The position numbers and the translations under genes were made by a program. The notes beneath the pieces are model-generated. The model had not been told where the DNA came from and searched no databases. It worked only from the letters and a program-made list of their open reading frames with translations. This document shows, one piece after another, positions 17,233 through 27,549 of a DNA stretch of 64,000 bases (position 1 is its first letter; every line of letters begins with the position of its first letter). This DNA is from Nitrospira tepida (GTDB lineage Bacteria > Nitrospirota > Nitrospiria > Nitrospirales > Nitrospiraceae). The stretch lies in NCBI RefSeq assembly GCF_947241125.1, contig NZ_OX365700.1:3070001-3134000 (forward strand). Reading direction: 5' to 3'.

Positions 17233-17703
17233 TTAGGGCGCGGAGGATTCCAAACGAGTTTTGAACAAGGCCTCTCGCTGCCAAATTTTTCCCATTGCTC
17301 GGATGTGATCCCTCCCCAGTGACTCACGATACACCAGGCGCTCCTGATAAAACCCGAGCACTGTCTCCCGCTCCTCATAAGCCAAAAAGATGGCGTCCCC
17401 GTACACCGTCGAGAGGTCCCAATTGGGGGGAGACTCGCCGACCTTCACACGAAAATGAGGCATCCAACTCGCATCGGACAACACGAAGAACTGAGTCGGC
17501 TGGACAGATTGATAGGTCGGCGGCCCCCACTCGAAGAGCACCGCCTGTCGCGACACTTTGTGCACCGGTAGCCCACCTTCGACGATGAGACGCCGCTGCT
17601 CGCTCATTGACGGCAGACCGCTGCAGCCCAGACAACCGACGCTCAAGACCATGACCCAACATATCGGATGGAGTCGCAGACCATGGAGCCTCTGACGTGT
17701 CAT
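17233..17703 (-). CDS. Putative lipoprotein, unknown function
   Basis: A 156-residue protein with a signal sequence MTRQRLHGLRLHPICWVMVL followed by SVGCLGCSG, two cysteines (24 and 27) that could each fit a lipobox. The mature part has no motif I know; WGPPTYQSVQP and YGDAIFLAYEERETVLGFYQ suggest a small globular envelope protein, in the general style of SmpA/BamE-like lipoproteins, but I would not assign it. It sits between DUF971 and glgA genes with short gaps. Confidence 0.6.
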   Translation of the reverse strand: MTRQRLHGLRLHPICWVMVLSVGCLGCSGLPSMSEQRRLIVEGGLPVHKVSRQAVLFEWGPPTYQSVQPTQFFVLSDASWMPHFRVKVGESPPNWDLSTVYGDAIFLAYEERETVLGFYQERLVYRESLGRDHIRAMGKIWQREALFKTRLESSAP

Positions 17704-17730
17704 TCCTTCGTCCTTGCGCGATCGAGTCGT

Positions 17731-18087
17731 TTACAGCAGTCGGCGACTTTTTGGTTCTCCGGGCTTCACCGGCTGGCAAATATCGCACTGGCATAATCGA
17801 CGCAACAGCGAAAACGAATAGATCCCGCTCTCGTGACCGTCGCTAAAGGTGAATTTCAACGCATAGCGCCCGATCGGCTCCGCATCCTGCAACATGATGA
17901 GGAGAGGGACATCATCCGGCTGGAGTCGCCGTTCACCGGTCCACTCGTCGACACAGGCCGCACATGGGCAGTGTTGCCGCAGGAAACGAACGGGATAGAC
18001 ACCGTGATGGCCGTCGGTCCACTCGATCCCGAGCACGCCCTTTTCCAGCCACTGCATGTCTCGCGGTTCCAGAGCCAGCGCGCTCAT
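17731..18087 (-). CDS. DUF971 domain protein
   Basis: A 118-residue cytoplasmic protein of the DUF971 family (the gamma-butyrobetaine hydroxylase N-terminal-like fold). The core is GVLGIEWTDGHHGVYPVRFL followed by CPCAACVDEWTG, and a later YALKFTFSDGHESGIYSFSLL and RRLCQCDIC. The four N-terminal cysteine positions and the CQCDIC motif could bind zinc or an iron-sulfur cluster; the family has been linked to Fe-S protein assembly (ApbC-fused in some bacteria). The role here is unproven. It lies 71 bases after recO. Confidence 0.82.
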   Translation of the reverse strand: MSALALEPRDMQWLEKGVLGIEWTDGHHGVYPVRFLRQHCPCAACVDEWTGERRLQPDDVPLLIMLQDAEPIGRYALKFTFSDGHESGIYSFSLLRRLCQCDICQPVKPGEPKSRRLL

Positions 18088-18158
18088 AGCCTGATTCCTA
18101 TTTACTCCGCGACGATTCGACGCACGGTGATGAGCGTGAAGTTTCTCTCACAACGCAT

Positions 18159-18911
18159 TCACACACGAGGCCTCCATGCATCGAGCGCCGGCAATCTTTT
18201 CCCCGCGACCACGGTGGCAAACGTGTCGATCGCGGCTTCCAACTCGGCGCGGACTCCTCCTTCCGCTCGCAAGCGGGACATGAGCGGAATCGGCAGCCTG
18301 ACCGCCTGTTGCAGCAAGGCGAGCGTACCCGCAGAAAGGAGCAGGCACGGGGCCGATTGACGAGCGAGACAGACCGCGCAGACCATCCCTCCCGACCGGG
18401 CGGAAAAGTGGCGGCTGACTTGCTCCAACCGCCTGCCACAACCGGCACAGAGATCGATCTGGGGGCGAAATCCTGTTTGCCCGAGGATCCGGATTTGAAA
18501 GAGGACCGCCATCATCATCGGATCCCGGCTCAACTGGACGGCTTGAAGCCCGGCCTTCAGCGCTTCGAAAATTCTCGCATCCGCGTCTCCTTCCGCCGTC
18601 ACCGCCGCCACGATATTCACCAGACGCGCCGCCGCGGCCATCCGATCGAGGCTCTCCCGCAGGGCGAGAAACGGCTCTTCGATATCGACGTGCCGAATGC
18701 GATACAGCGCGTCGTTCGGTTTTTCGAACAGCGACAGGCGGGACAAGACGAACGGCTCAAGCCCGCCTCCGAACTGGCTCTTTTGACGGCGGGCTCCGCG
18801 GGCCACGCCGCGAATTTTCCCCACCCGAAGGGTAAAGAACGTGACGATTCGGTCCGCCTCACCCCACTTTCGACTCTTGAGCGCGATGGCCAGGGTATCA
18901 ACAAGCGGCAT
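18159..18911 (-). CDS. recO: DNA repair protein RecO
   Basis: A 250-residue RecO. The N-terminal OB-fold opens with DTLAIALKSRKWGEADRIVT and GKIRGVARGARR. The central LCAGCGRRLEQ and MVCAVC form the four-cysteine zinc site of the family. RecO loads RecA on SSB-coated single strands in the RecFOR pathway. In this gene order recO lies after era and mgtE, and an era-recO link is common in bacteria. Length is normal. Confidence 0.93.
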   Translation of the reverse strand: MPLVDTLAIALKSRKWGEADRIVTFFTLRVGKIRGVARGARRQKSQFGGGLEPFVLSRLSLFEKPNDALYRIRHVDIEEPFLALRESLDRMAAAARLVNIVAAVTAEGDADARIFEALKAGLQAVQLSRDPMMMAVLFQIRILGQTGFRPQIDLCAGCGRRLEQVSRHFSARSGGMVCAVCLARQSAPCLLLSAGTLALLQQAVRLPIPLMSRLRAEGGVRAELEAAIDTFATVVAGKRLPALDAWRPRV

Positions 18912-18955
18912 GGGTCAGGCACAAGTCGCCGGACGGTGCAAGCACATGGGCGGAC

Positions 18956-20413
18956 TTAGCGCAGGTAATCGATCAGGAGCGTCGCCAAGGTCAAATAGAT
19001 GGTGATCCCCGTAATGTCGTTGGCAGTCGTCACAAACGGGCCGGCCGCCACCGCCGGGTCGACGCCGCTCCGCTTGAGAAGAATCGGCATGAACGTCGCC
19101 ATGCTGGTGGAGACCAGGAACGCGACGATCAACGACATCCCCACGACCATTCCGAGATATCCCTGTCCATGCCAAGCCCACCCGACAAACGTCAAAAGGA
19201 GGCCGCAGGCCAATCCCAACAGAATTGCGACACGGATCTCGCGAAAAAACACCTTCCAGGCGTCGGCCTGCTCGATTAAGCCGGTCGCCAACCCCCGAAT
19301 AATCAGCGTGGATGACTGAAGACCGACATTGCCACCCATCGCCGCAATGACGGGGATGAAGCTGACCACCGCAACCACTTCCTGAATGGTGTAGCGAAAA
19401 TACCAGAGGATCGCGCCGGACAAGAGACTACCGAACAGATTGGTAAACAGCCACGGAAACCGGAGCTTCGCCGCCGCCAGGCTGGATGATTTGGACAACA
19501 CGTCCTCTTCCAACGCCCCGGCCATTTTCAACATATCCTCCGTCGCCTCTTCCCGGATCACGTCCACCACGTCATCCACCGTAATAATCCCGACGAGCAC
19601 ATGTTCCCGATCGACCACGGGGATCGCCAGGAGGTTATAACTCGCGACTTGCCGCGCCACCTCCTCCTGGTCCATATCGACCATCACGCTCATGACATCC
19701 CGCGTCATAATGTTCTTGAGCGGGGTCCCGGGCGGGACCGTCAAGAGTTGCCGCAGTGACAAGACTCCGACCAGATGATCGTCCTTGTCGGTTACATAAA
19801 TATAGAACACGTTCTCGGCGTCGCTGGCCTGCTGGAGCCGACGGATGGCTTCCTGAGCCGTCGCGTCCTCCGGCAAGGAGAAGAACTCCGTGGTCATGAT
19901 GCCGCCGGCCGTATCCTTGGGATACTGAAGAATGCCGGCGACCTCGGTCGACACGTCAGCTTTCATCAACGCCAAGGCATCTTGGGCCCGCTCCGGCGGC
20001 AGAACGCCCAAGATATAGGCGACGTCGTCCGATTCTTGATCTTTCAACAACCAGGCAAGATCCGGGGCCTGCAAGTCCGCCACGACTGCGTTGATGCTAT
20101 CGGCGTCGAGTTCGCTCAGGACAAGCCCGCGCTGCTTCTCTCCTCGCACCAATTCGAAGATCGTTCGCTTGTCCTTGGGCGAAGACAGATGGCCGATCAC
20201 CCGGGCAATGTCCGCCGAGTGCATGCGCCCCAACATCCGGGTGAGATTCGTGATCGCCCCGCGCCGCAGCAATTTCTGTACGCTGGCCAGCAGCAGGTCA
20301 AACTTCGATGGCCCTCGCTCCCCGCCCTCCCGAGCGGGAGACGATCCGGGGCCCTGCCCGGACTGCGCGGGCGTGTCTCGAACCGTGTCTTTCTCGGTCG
20401 GGAGTGTGGACAT
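18956..20413 (-). CDS. mgtE: Magnesium transporter MgtE
   Basis: About 485 residues from the ATG at 20413, just 4 bases after the era stop; an ATG at 20449 would overlap era. The N-terminal superhelical domain (LDADSINAVVADLQAPDLAWLL) is followed by two CBS domains (FYIYVTDKDDHLVGVLSLRQ and LAIPVVDREHVLVGIITVDD). The C-terminal membrane part has five segments. CBS domains sense cytosolic Mg and close the channel. It is a complete, ordinary member of the family. Confidence 0.95.
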   Translation of the reverse strand: MSTLPTEKDTVRDTPAQSGQGPGSSPAREGGERGPSKFDLLLASVQKLLRRGAITNLTRMLGRMHSADIARVIGHLSSPKDKRTIFELVRGEKQRGLVLSELDADSINAVVADLQAPDLAWLLKDQESDDVAYILGVLPPERAQDALALMKADVSTEVAGILQYPKDTAGGIMTTEFFSLPEDATAQEAIRRLQQASDAENVFYIYVTDKDDHLVGVLSLRQLLTVPPGTPLKNIMTRDVMSVMVDMDQEEVARQVASYNLLAIPVVDREHVLVGIITVDDVVDVIREEATEDMLKMAGALEEDVLSKSSSLAAAKLRFPWLFTNLFGSLLSGAILWYFRYTIQEVVAVVSFIPVIAAMGGNVGLQSSTLIIRGLATGLIEQADAWKVFFREIRVAILLGLACGLLLTFVGWAWHGQGYLGMVVGMSLIVAFLVSTSMATFMPILLKRSGVDPAVAAGPFVTTANDITGITIYLTLATLLIDYLR

Positions 20414-20417
20414 GATG

Positions 20418-21302
20418 CTAATAACCCAGTTCGGCCAGCAGGCGCTCATCCTGCCGCCATTCCTCGCGCACCTTCACCCAAAGTTGAAGAAAGACCTTCA
20501 TTCCAAACAACCGTTCCATCCCCAGGCGGGCATTCGTGCCGACCCGTTTCAGGCGGGCTCCATGCTGGCCGATCAAAATACCCTTATGGGAGTCCTTCTC
20601 GACCAACACCGTCGCTCCGATTCGCGCGAGCCCCCCTTCTTCCTTGAATTCCTCGATGTCCACCGCCACCGAATGAGGCACTTCCTCCTCGGTCTCGTGC
20701 AAGATCTGCTCGCGAATCAGCTCGGCGGCGAGCATCCGCATGGTTTGATCCGTCAACATGTCGGCCTCATAGCGAGGCTCGCCTTCCGGCAACGCCTCGA
20801 CAGTGGCGGCCAGCAGCCGGTCCACCCCGTCGCCAGTCTTAGCCGAAATGGGAATCAAGGCCGTCCAGGGATACAACCGATTGTAGGCATCCAGCAACGG
20901 CAGCAGCAGCGGCTTGCGCACCATATCGATCTTGTTGAGCACGAGCAGGACCTGGCGCTCATGGTTCTTCAGCGCCCGGCGGACTTCCTGCACCACCGCC
21001 TGGTCAAGGTGGGCGGTTCGTCGAGCCGCATCCGCGACCACGTACACGACGTCACCGGCATCGACCGTGTCCAGCGTCGTCTGCACCATGCGGGTGTTCA
21101 ACCGATCCTGCGGCCGGTGCAGGCCTGGCGTATCCAGAAAGGCAATTTGCGCCTCCGGCAAATGCGCCACGCCCAAGATTCTGGTTCGCGTCGTCTGCGG
21201 CTTGTTCGAGACGATCGCCACCTTCTCGCCGAGCAGCCGGTTCAGCAGCGTCGACTTGCCGACATTCGGCCGCCCGATGATGACGACGGTGCCCGACTTC
21301 AT
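20418..21302 (-). CDS. era: GTPase Era
   Basis: A 294-residue GTPase with G1 GRPNVGKST, G3 DTPG (in FLDTPGLHRPQD) and G4 NKID. The C-terminal KH domain ends with VWVKVREEWRQDERLLAELGY, typical of Era. It binds the 3' end of 16S rRNA and helps assemble the small ribosomal subunit. Its start overlaps the ftsB stop by ATGA, and mgtE starts 4 bases after its stop, so the genes are translationally linked. Confidence 0.96.
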   Translation of the reverse strand: MKSGTVVIIGRPNVGKSTLLNRLLGEKVAIVSNKPQTTRTRILGVAHLPEAQIAFLDTPGLHRPQDRLNTRMVQTTLDTVDAGDVVYVVADAARRTAHLDQAVVQEVRRALKNHERQVLLVLNKIDMVRKPLLLPLLDAYNRLYPWTALIPISAKTGDGVDRLLAATVEALPEGEPRYEADMLTDQTMRMLAAELIREQILHETEEEVPHSVAVDIEEFKEEGGLARIGATVLVEKDSHKGILIGQHGARLKRVGTNARLGMERLFGMKVFLQLWVKVREEWRQDERLLAELGY

Positions 21303-21664
21303 CGCGGTACGACGCTTCCGGCGCCAACCGAAGGAACGGACGGCGCCAATTGATAGACCGTTTCTCCCTTGCGCACGAACCCCAGTTGCTCGCGCGCCAG
21401 TTCCTCCAGCCGCTCGGGATCATAGCGAAGCCGGTCGACCTCCAGGTGCAGCTCCGCATTCTTGACCTTCAACTCACGGATCTCCCGCTCCAGTTGCTGT
21501 TCCTGGTTGCGCATGGCCCAATATTGCGGAATGCCCATGTCATCGAAGAAAAACGACATCACGAGCAACAGCCCCACCGCCACCGCAATGAGTTTGCCCC
21601 ACTCCGACGCGCGTTGTTGGCGGTCGAGATCCGACCGCCCGCGGTTGCGCTTAATCACGTGCAT
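21299..21664 (-). CDS. ftsB: FtsB/DivIC-type septum formation initiator
   Basis: A 121-residue bitopic protein: a basic N-terminal tail (MHVIKRNRGRSD), one membrane segment (LIAVAVGLLLVMSFFF), then a coiled coil (NQEQQLEREIRELKVKNAEL) and the family motif YDPERLEELAREQLGFVRKGE. FtsB forms a complex with FtsL and FtsQ at the division site. A location directly downstream of eno is the classic position of ftsB in many bacteria. The C-terminal QLAPSVPSVGAGS tail is not conserved. The gap after eno is only 3 bases. Confidence 0.9.
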   Translation of the reverse strand: MHVIKRNRGRSDLDRQQRASEWGKLIAVAVGLLLVMSFFFDDMGIPQYWAMRNQEQQLEREIRELKVKNAELHLEVDRLRYDPERLEELAREQLGFVRKGETVYQLAPSVPSVGAGSVVPR

Positions 21665-21667
21665 GCG

Positions 21668-22993
<1,326 letters not shown>

Positions 22994-23030
22994 CTATTCT
23001 CTCTTGAAGTTGGCGTCCTTCGAATCCTTT

Positions 23031-23130
23031 TTGGGGGATGCCTGAACTCGCGTCTACTGCGCGCCTGGAGCGAGCACCTTCTGAGCGTGCGGGCTCTGCG
23101 AGCACACACGCGAGTTCAGGCATCCCCCAA
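23031..23130. repeat. 100-bp palindromic element with perfect 23-bp arms
   Basis: The arms 23031-23053 and 23108-23130 are exact reverse complements (outer sequence TTGGGGGATGCC), separated by a 54-base spacer that itself holds the direct repeat GCGAGCAC twice. On neither strand does a T-rich run follow the second arm, so it is not a standard intrinsic terminator. It lies between gatB and eno and may be a REP/BIME-like or MITE-like dispersed repeat, or a processing hairpin in a shared mRNA. Confidence 0.75.
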
Positions 23131-23141
23131 TCTCATACCTC

Positions 23142-24572
23142 TCATCCCGCCAGCTTCTCCCGCAACAATTCGTTCACCTTGCCGGGATTCGCCTTCCCCC
23201 CCGACGCCTTCATCACCTGCCCGACGAGAAAACCCAACACCTGGGTCTTGCCGCTCTTGTATTGTCCGACTTGGGCAGGATTCTTCACCAACACCTCGTC
23301 AATGATCAGCCCGAGCGCCCCTTCATCGGACACCTGCATGAGCCCCTTTTCCTGCACGAACCGTTCCGGCGATGCTCCCGAACGATAGAGATCGGGAAAA
23401 ATATCTCTGGCCACCTTCAAGCTGATCGTCCCTCGCTCCACCAGTTGCAGCAGAGCGGCCAGGCGATCCGGGGTGACCGGCGAACGGTCGGCGGACAGCC
23501 CGGACTGGTTCAGTTCCCGCAGCAGCTCTCCCATGACGAAGTTGCTGACCGTCTTGGACTGGGGGAACAATCTGACGCAGGCCTCGAAATAATCGGCCAG
23601 GGCCTTGGACCCGGTCAGCACCTGAGCATCGTACTCGGGAAGGCCGTAGTCCGACACGAACCGCATCTGTTTGGCCTCCGGCAGCTCCGGCAGGGTGGCG
23701 CGAAGGGCTTCGATCCAGGCCGGATCGATCGTCAGGGGCAGCAGATCGGGGTCCGGAAAATAACGATAGTCGTGGGCCTCTTCTTTGCTCCGCATGACCG
23801 CTGTTTGGCCCCGTTCCAGATCCCAGAGCCGCGTTTCCTGTTGGATCGTTCCTCCCTCGTCGAGCACCTTGGCCTGCCGCTTGATCTCATATTCCATCGC
23901 ATCCTTCGCAAACTTGAAGGAATTGATGTTCTTGAGTTCCACCTTTGTTCCGTAGGCCGCTTGTCCGACCGGCCGCAGGGAGAGATTCGGCTCGCAGCGA
24001 AAGCTGCCCTCTTCCATATTTCCATCGCACACCTCGAGGTACACCAACAGGTCGCGCAGCGCCTTGAGGTAGGCCACGACTTCGTCGGGCGACCGGAGAT
24101 CCGGCTCGGTGACGATTTCCAAAAGCGGCGTGCCGGCTCGATTCAGGTCAATCCGGCTGGATACGGTGCCGGTCTCGTGCACGTTCTTTCCGGCATCCTC
24201 TTCCAGATGCGCCCGCCGGATGCGCACCCGCTTAGTCGCCGTCCCGGTCTGGATGTCGAGCCAGCCGTTGGCGCAAATGGGCGACTCATACTGCGAGATT
24301 TGATACCCCTTGGGCAGGTCTGGATAAAAATAGTTCTTGCGGGCAAATCGGCTGGCCGTCTCAATCGTGCAATTCAGCGCGAGGCCGGCCCGGATCGCCA
24401 TTTCGACCGCGGTTCGGTTGACGACCGGCAAGGAGCCGGGCAACCCGAGGCAGACCGGACAGACCAATGTATTGGGAGCGGCGCCGAACGTGGTGCCGCA
24501 CCCGCAAAACATCTTGGAGCGGGTCCGCAACTGCGCATGGACCTCGACCCCGACGACCACTTCGTAGGTCAC
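23142..24572 (-). CDS. gatB: Aspartyl/glutamyl-tRNA amidotransferase subunit B
   Basis: A 476-residue GatB. The N-terminal kinase-like core shows [28 protein letters not shown]-like [13 protein letters not shown] and [10 protein letters not shown], and the C-terminal part is the YqeY-like helical tail. It phosphorylates Glu or Asp carried on tRNA(Gln) or tRNA(Asn) and passes it to ammonia from GatA. The start overlaps the YtxH gene stop by ATGA. In this window gatA and gatC lie nearby but are split by small membrane-linked genes and panD. Confidence 0.96.
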   Translation of the reverse strand: MTYEVVVGVEVHAQLRTRSKMFCGCGTTFGAAPNTLVCPVCLGLPGSLPVVNRTAVEMAIRAGLALNCTIETASRFARKNYFYPDLPKGYQISQYESPICANGWLDIQTGTATKRVRIRRAHLEEDAGKNVHETGTVSSRIDLNRAGTPLLEIVTEPDLRSPDEVVAYLKALRDLLVYLEVCDGNMEEGSFRCEPNLSLRPVGQAAYGTKVELKNINSFKFAKDAMEYEIKRQAKVLDEGGTIQQETRLWDLERGQTAVMRSKEEAHDYRYFPDPDLLPLTIDPAWIEALRATLPELPEAKQMRFVSDYGLPEYDAQVLTGSKALADYFEACVRLFPQSKTVSNFVMGELLRELNQSGLSADRSPVTPDRLAALLQLVERGTISLKVARDIFPDLYRSGASPERFVQEKGLMQVSDEGALGLIIDEVLVKNPAQVGQYKSGKTQVLGFLVGQVMKASGGKANPGKVNELLREKLAG

Positions 24573-24892
24573 GCGCTCCCTTTCCCTCCCTCGACCCGCT
24601 CGCGTTCACGCCGCATCGCATCCCGTCCCGCTTGGAAGGCCTCCGTCAAGAGCGATTTCTGCGACTCCACGAAATGCCGGCCCTTCTCGGCCACTTCCTC
24701 CAGAGCCTCGCCGGCCTTTCCCGCCAGGTCCCGCAGCTCCCCTTCCGTCCGGCGGGCATAGGTGCGCAACTGATCCCGCGTCTCCTGTCCCGAACGAGGG
24801 GCCAGGAGCAAGGCCGCCACCGCCCCCATCGTCGCGCCGGTCAAAAACGCCAACAACACCGCCCCTGCTGTCGGTCCACGATCATCCGCCAT
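24569..24892 (-). CDS. YtxH-domain protein
   Basis: A 107-residue protein. The YtxH pattern is an N-terminal hydrophobic stretch [20 protein letters not shown] followed by [12 protein letters not shown], then a long charged helix ([20 protein letters not shown]). Such proteins are small membrane-anchored or membrane-associated proteins linked to stress in other bacteria; the function is not known. It overlaps both the DUF948 gene (11 bases) and gatB (4 bases). Confidence 0.82.
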   Translation of the reverse strand: MADDRGPTAGAVLLAFLTGATMGAVAALLLAPRSGQETRDQLRTYARRTEGELRDLAGKAGEALEEVAEKGRHFVESQKSLLTEAFQAGRDAMRRERERVEGGKGSA

Positions 24893-25289
24893 TGGGATTC
24901 CCTCCTTGTGAATGCAACCGCTCTTTCACCACCGATGTTGCCGCCCGAAACCCGGCGACCAGACTGGCCACGTTGGAAAGCAGCGATCCGCCGGAGCCCC
25001 GCACCAGATTATGAACCTGCTGCACTGATTCACCGACTTCGCCCATGGCATGCAACAGGGTCGAGGCATGGGAGACGCCGCTTTGCGCCTGTTCCGTCAG
25101 TTGGTTGATGTTTTCCGTCATCTTCCGCAATTCGCTCAGCAGCGTCGGCAATTCCGTGTTGAGTCGAACCAACACTTGCGAGAGTTCCCGCACCGTCTCC
25201 CGGAGTTGCAGCAGCGTCGGCACGAGAAACGCCACGAACCCGGCGAACGCCACGGCTGCGATGATGGCTGCCACTTCAACTCCGCTCAT
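24882..25289 (-). CDS. DUF948 domain protein
   Basis: A 135-residue protein with one N-terminal membrane segment (AAIIAAVAFAGFVAFLVPTL), then a helical domain (LRETVRELSQVLVRLNTELP) and a Gly/Ser-rich hinge before RATSVVKERLHSQ. This is the DUF948 layout. DUF948 and YtxH genes are commonly paired, as here, suggesting a shared envelope role. Function unknown. It is 34 bases after gatA. Confidence 0.8.
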   Translation of the reverse strand: MSGVEVAAIIAAVAFAGFVAFLVPTLLQLRETVRELSQVLVRLNTELPTLLSELRKMTENINQLTEQAQSGVSHASTLLHAMGEVGESVQQVHNLVRGSGGSLLSNVASLVAGFRAATSVVKERLHSQGGNPNGG

Positions 25290-25323
25290 AATCTGATCCT
25301 CCCTGCCGGCCAGCCTGGTCTGG

Positions 25324-26796
25324 TCACCGCACGTTCGCCCGCTTGGTATGCCACGGAGTCGCCTGCTCGTACACGTAGCCGGCGCGGAAAATGGTTTCCT
25401 CTTCGAACGGCCGTCCGATGATCTGCATGCCGATCGGCAACCCCGTGGAACTCAAACCGCAGGGCAGCGCCAAGGCCGGCAGTCCGGCCAGGTTGACCGA
25501 GATCGTATAGATGTCCGACAGGTACATCTGCAGTGGATCGGCGGTCTTTTCCCCCAGTTTGAAGGCGGGCGTCGGCGTGACCGGCGTGACGATCAGGTCC
25601 ACCTCCTTGAAGGCGGCCTGAAAATCCTGCTTGATCAGCGTGCGAACCGCCTGGGCCTTGCCATAGTAGGCCTCGTAATAGCCGGCGCTGAGGGCATAGG
25701 TGCCGAGCATGATGCGGCGCTTGACCTCCGGACCGAATCCTTCCTGGCGCGTGGTCAGGTAGAGGTCGAGCAGGTCCTTGCTCGATGAGCCGCGCAGGCC
25801 GAACCGCACACCGTCATACCGGGCCAGGTTCGAGCTGGCTTCGGCCGTCGCGATAAGATAATACGTTGCCACGGCCGCGCCCGTCATCGGGAGTTTGATC
25901 TCCTTGATCTCCGCCCCCAGTTCTTGTAATTCGCCGAGCGCGACACCGACCGCCTGCTCGATCTGAGGATCGAGCCCCTCCGCAAAATACTCCATCGGCA
26001 CGCCGATGCGGACCTTCCGCAAATCCTTGCGCTTGAACACCCGCGTATAGTCGGGAACGGGCACCGCGGCGGAGGTGGAATCCAACGGGTCATGCCCGGC
26101 GATCACGTTGAGCAGAATGGCGGCGTCCGCCACGTCCTTGGTGATCGGACCGATCTGATCCAGCGAGGAGGCGAACGCGACCAGCCCGTACCGCGACACG
26201 CGCCCATAGGTCGGCTTGAGCCCCACCACGCCGCAGAGCGCCGCCGGCTGGCGGATCGACCCGCCCGTGTCGGACCCCAAGGCCGCCACGCATTCGTCGG
26301 CCGCGACGGCCGCCGCGGACCCACCGCTCGACCCGCCCGGAACGCATTTCGGGTTCCAGGGGTTGCGCGTGGGGCCAAAGGCCGAATTTTCGGTTGACGA
26401 CCCCATGGCAAATTCATCCAGGTTCGTTTTGCCGATCAACAGAAATCCCTGCGCCCTCAGCTTGGCCACGACCGTGGCATCGTAGGGAGGCACGAAGTTC
26501 TCAAGCATCCTCGAGGCGCAGGTCGTCTTCATCCCTTCGGTGCAGATATTGTCCTTGATCGCTATGGGCATCGCCATCATCGGCTGGGTCTTGCGCCAGC
26601 CTTTGAGGCTCTCATCCAACGCCTCGGCTGCCGCCGCCAGAAACTCCTTGCCGGCGCGGGTGATATAGGCGTGGACCCTCGGCTCGACGTGATTGATCCG
26701 GAGGTCATACGCGCGGACGATCTCCCGGGCCTTCACGTCGCCACCCGTGAACTTGGCCTGGAGCTGTTGGAGGGTCAACTTGTGGAGGGGCGTCAT
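25324..26796 (-). CDS. gatA: Aspartyl/glutamyl-tRNA amidotransferase subunit A
   Basis: A 490-residue amidase-signature enzyme. The Lys of the Ser-cisSer-Lys triad is in [13 protein letters not shown]. The glycine-serine block [16 protein letters not shown] carries the cis-Ser, and [20 protein letters not shown] carries the nucleophile Ser. It releases ammonia from glutamine or asparagine for GatB. The start overlaps the panD stop by ATGA (26793-26796). Length is normal. Confidence 0.97.
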   Translation of the reverse strand: MTPLHKLTLQQLQAKFTGGDVKAREIVRAYDLRINHVEPRVHAYITRAGKEFLAAAAEALDESLKGWRKTQPMMAMPIAIKDNICTEGMKTTCASRMLENFVPPYDATVVAKLRAQGFLLIGKTNLDEFAMGSSTENSAFGPTRNPWNPKCVPGGSSGGSAAAVAADECVAALGSDTGGSIRQPAALCGVVGLKPTYGRVSRYGLVAFASSLDQIGPITKDVADAAILLNVIAGHDPLDSTSAAVPVPDYTRVFKRKDLRKVRIGVPMEYFAEGLDPQIEQAVGVALGELQELGAEIKEIKLPMTGAAVATYYLIATAEASSNLARYDGVRFGLRGSSSKDLLDLYLTTRQEGFGPEVKRRIMLGTYALSAGYYEAYYGKAQAVRTLIKQDFQAAFKEVDLIVTPVTPTPAFKLGEKTADPLQMYLSDIYTISVNLAGLPALALPCGLSSTGLPIGMQIIGRPFEEETIFRAGYVYEQATPWHTKRANVR

Positions 26797-27158
26797 GACG
26801 GTTTCGTCTTGTGCACGATGCGATTCTTCTCATCCACGAGAATGATCCGTGGATGGTGCCGCTTGGCTTCTTCCTCGCCGTAATACTCGTAGCAGAAAAT
26901 GATGATCTTATCGCCCACTACGGCCTTGCGGGCGGTCGGACCGTTGAGCACCACCTCGCCGCTCCCCCGTTTTCCCGCCATGGCGTAGGTGGAGAACCGC
27001 TCCCCGTTGTTCAGGTTGGAGATCATGATGAACTCATAGGGCAGAATGCCGGCCGCTTCGAGCAGGTCTTCGTCCACCGTCAAGCTGCCCTCGTATTCGA
27101 GGTTGGCATCGGTGACCAGCACGCGATGAATCTTGGACCGCAGCATTTGTCGAAACAT
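26793..27158 (-). CDS. panD: Aspartate 1-decarboxylase
   Basis: A 121-residue pyruvoyl enzyme from the ATG at 27158 ([20 protein letters not shown]). The self-cleavage site Gly24-Ser25 in YEGSLT is intact; Ser25 becomes the pyruvoyl group. The segment [20 protein letters not shown] is typical. It makes beta-alanine for pantothenate and coenzyme A. An earlier ATG at 27191 would extend the start into less conserved sequence and seems unlikely. It is placed between gatC and gatA, an unusual but stable-looking operon arrangement. Confidence 0.95.
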   Translation of the reverse strand: MFRQMLRSKIHRVLVTDANLEYEGSLTVDEDLLEAAGILPYEFIMISNLNNGERFSTYAMAGKRGSGEVVLNGPTARKAVVGDKIIIFCYEYYGEEEAKRHHPRIILVDEKNRIVHKTKPS

Positions 27159-27218
27159 GCGTCTATCCTTTTTTTCGCGGCCGGTTCCCAAACAGCCCCG
27201 GCCGGCGCTTCGGTTTCC

Positions 27219-27512
27219 CTATCGCTCCTGAATGACCTTGGGGACGAGAAACGTCCCCCCCTCCGCCTCCGGTGCATTCGCCGTCGCCGCTTCGGCGCCC
27301 AACGACGGCCGAACCTCGTCCTCGCGCAACAGTCCGGGTTGGTCGAGCCCCGAGGCCGTGTGGTCCACGCCCTCCGTGCCGATGGCCTTGAGCTGCTCGA
27401 CATATTCCAAAATCTTGCTCAACTGCCCCGCGAACAAGGCCTTCTCCTCTTCGCTCAGGCGAAGGCGAGCGAGCTTCGCCACATGCTCGACCTGTTCCGT
27501 CGTGATTGACAC
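27219..27512 (-). CDS. gatC: Aspartyl/glutamyl-tRNA amidotransferase subunit C
   Basis: A 97-residue GatC with the usual start ITTEQVEHVAKLARLRLSEE, then FAGQLSKILEYVEQLKAI and the extended belt region ending in GGTFLVPKVI. GatC wraps and stabilises the GatA-GatB complex. It is the first gat gene of the block and precedes panD by 60 bases. Confidence 0.93.
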   Translation of the reverse strand: MSITTEQVEHVAKLARLRLSEEEKALFAGQLSKILEYVEQLKAIGTEGVDHTASGLDQPGLLREDEVRPSLGAEAATANAPEAEGGTFLVPKVIQER

Positions 27513-27549
27513 CGTCCGGCCTCCCTCCGTTCCTTTCGTTCCTTGCGGA

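Noticed and set aside
23262-24761. 499-codon plus-strand frame over gatB
   Set aside because: Antisense shadow of gatB and YtxH; no recognisable domain.
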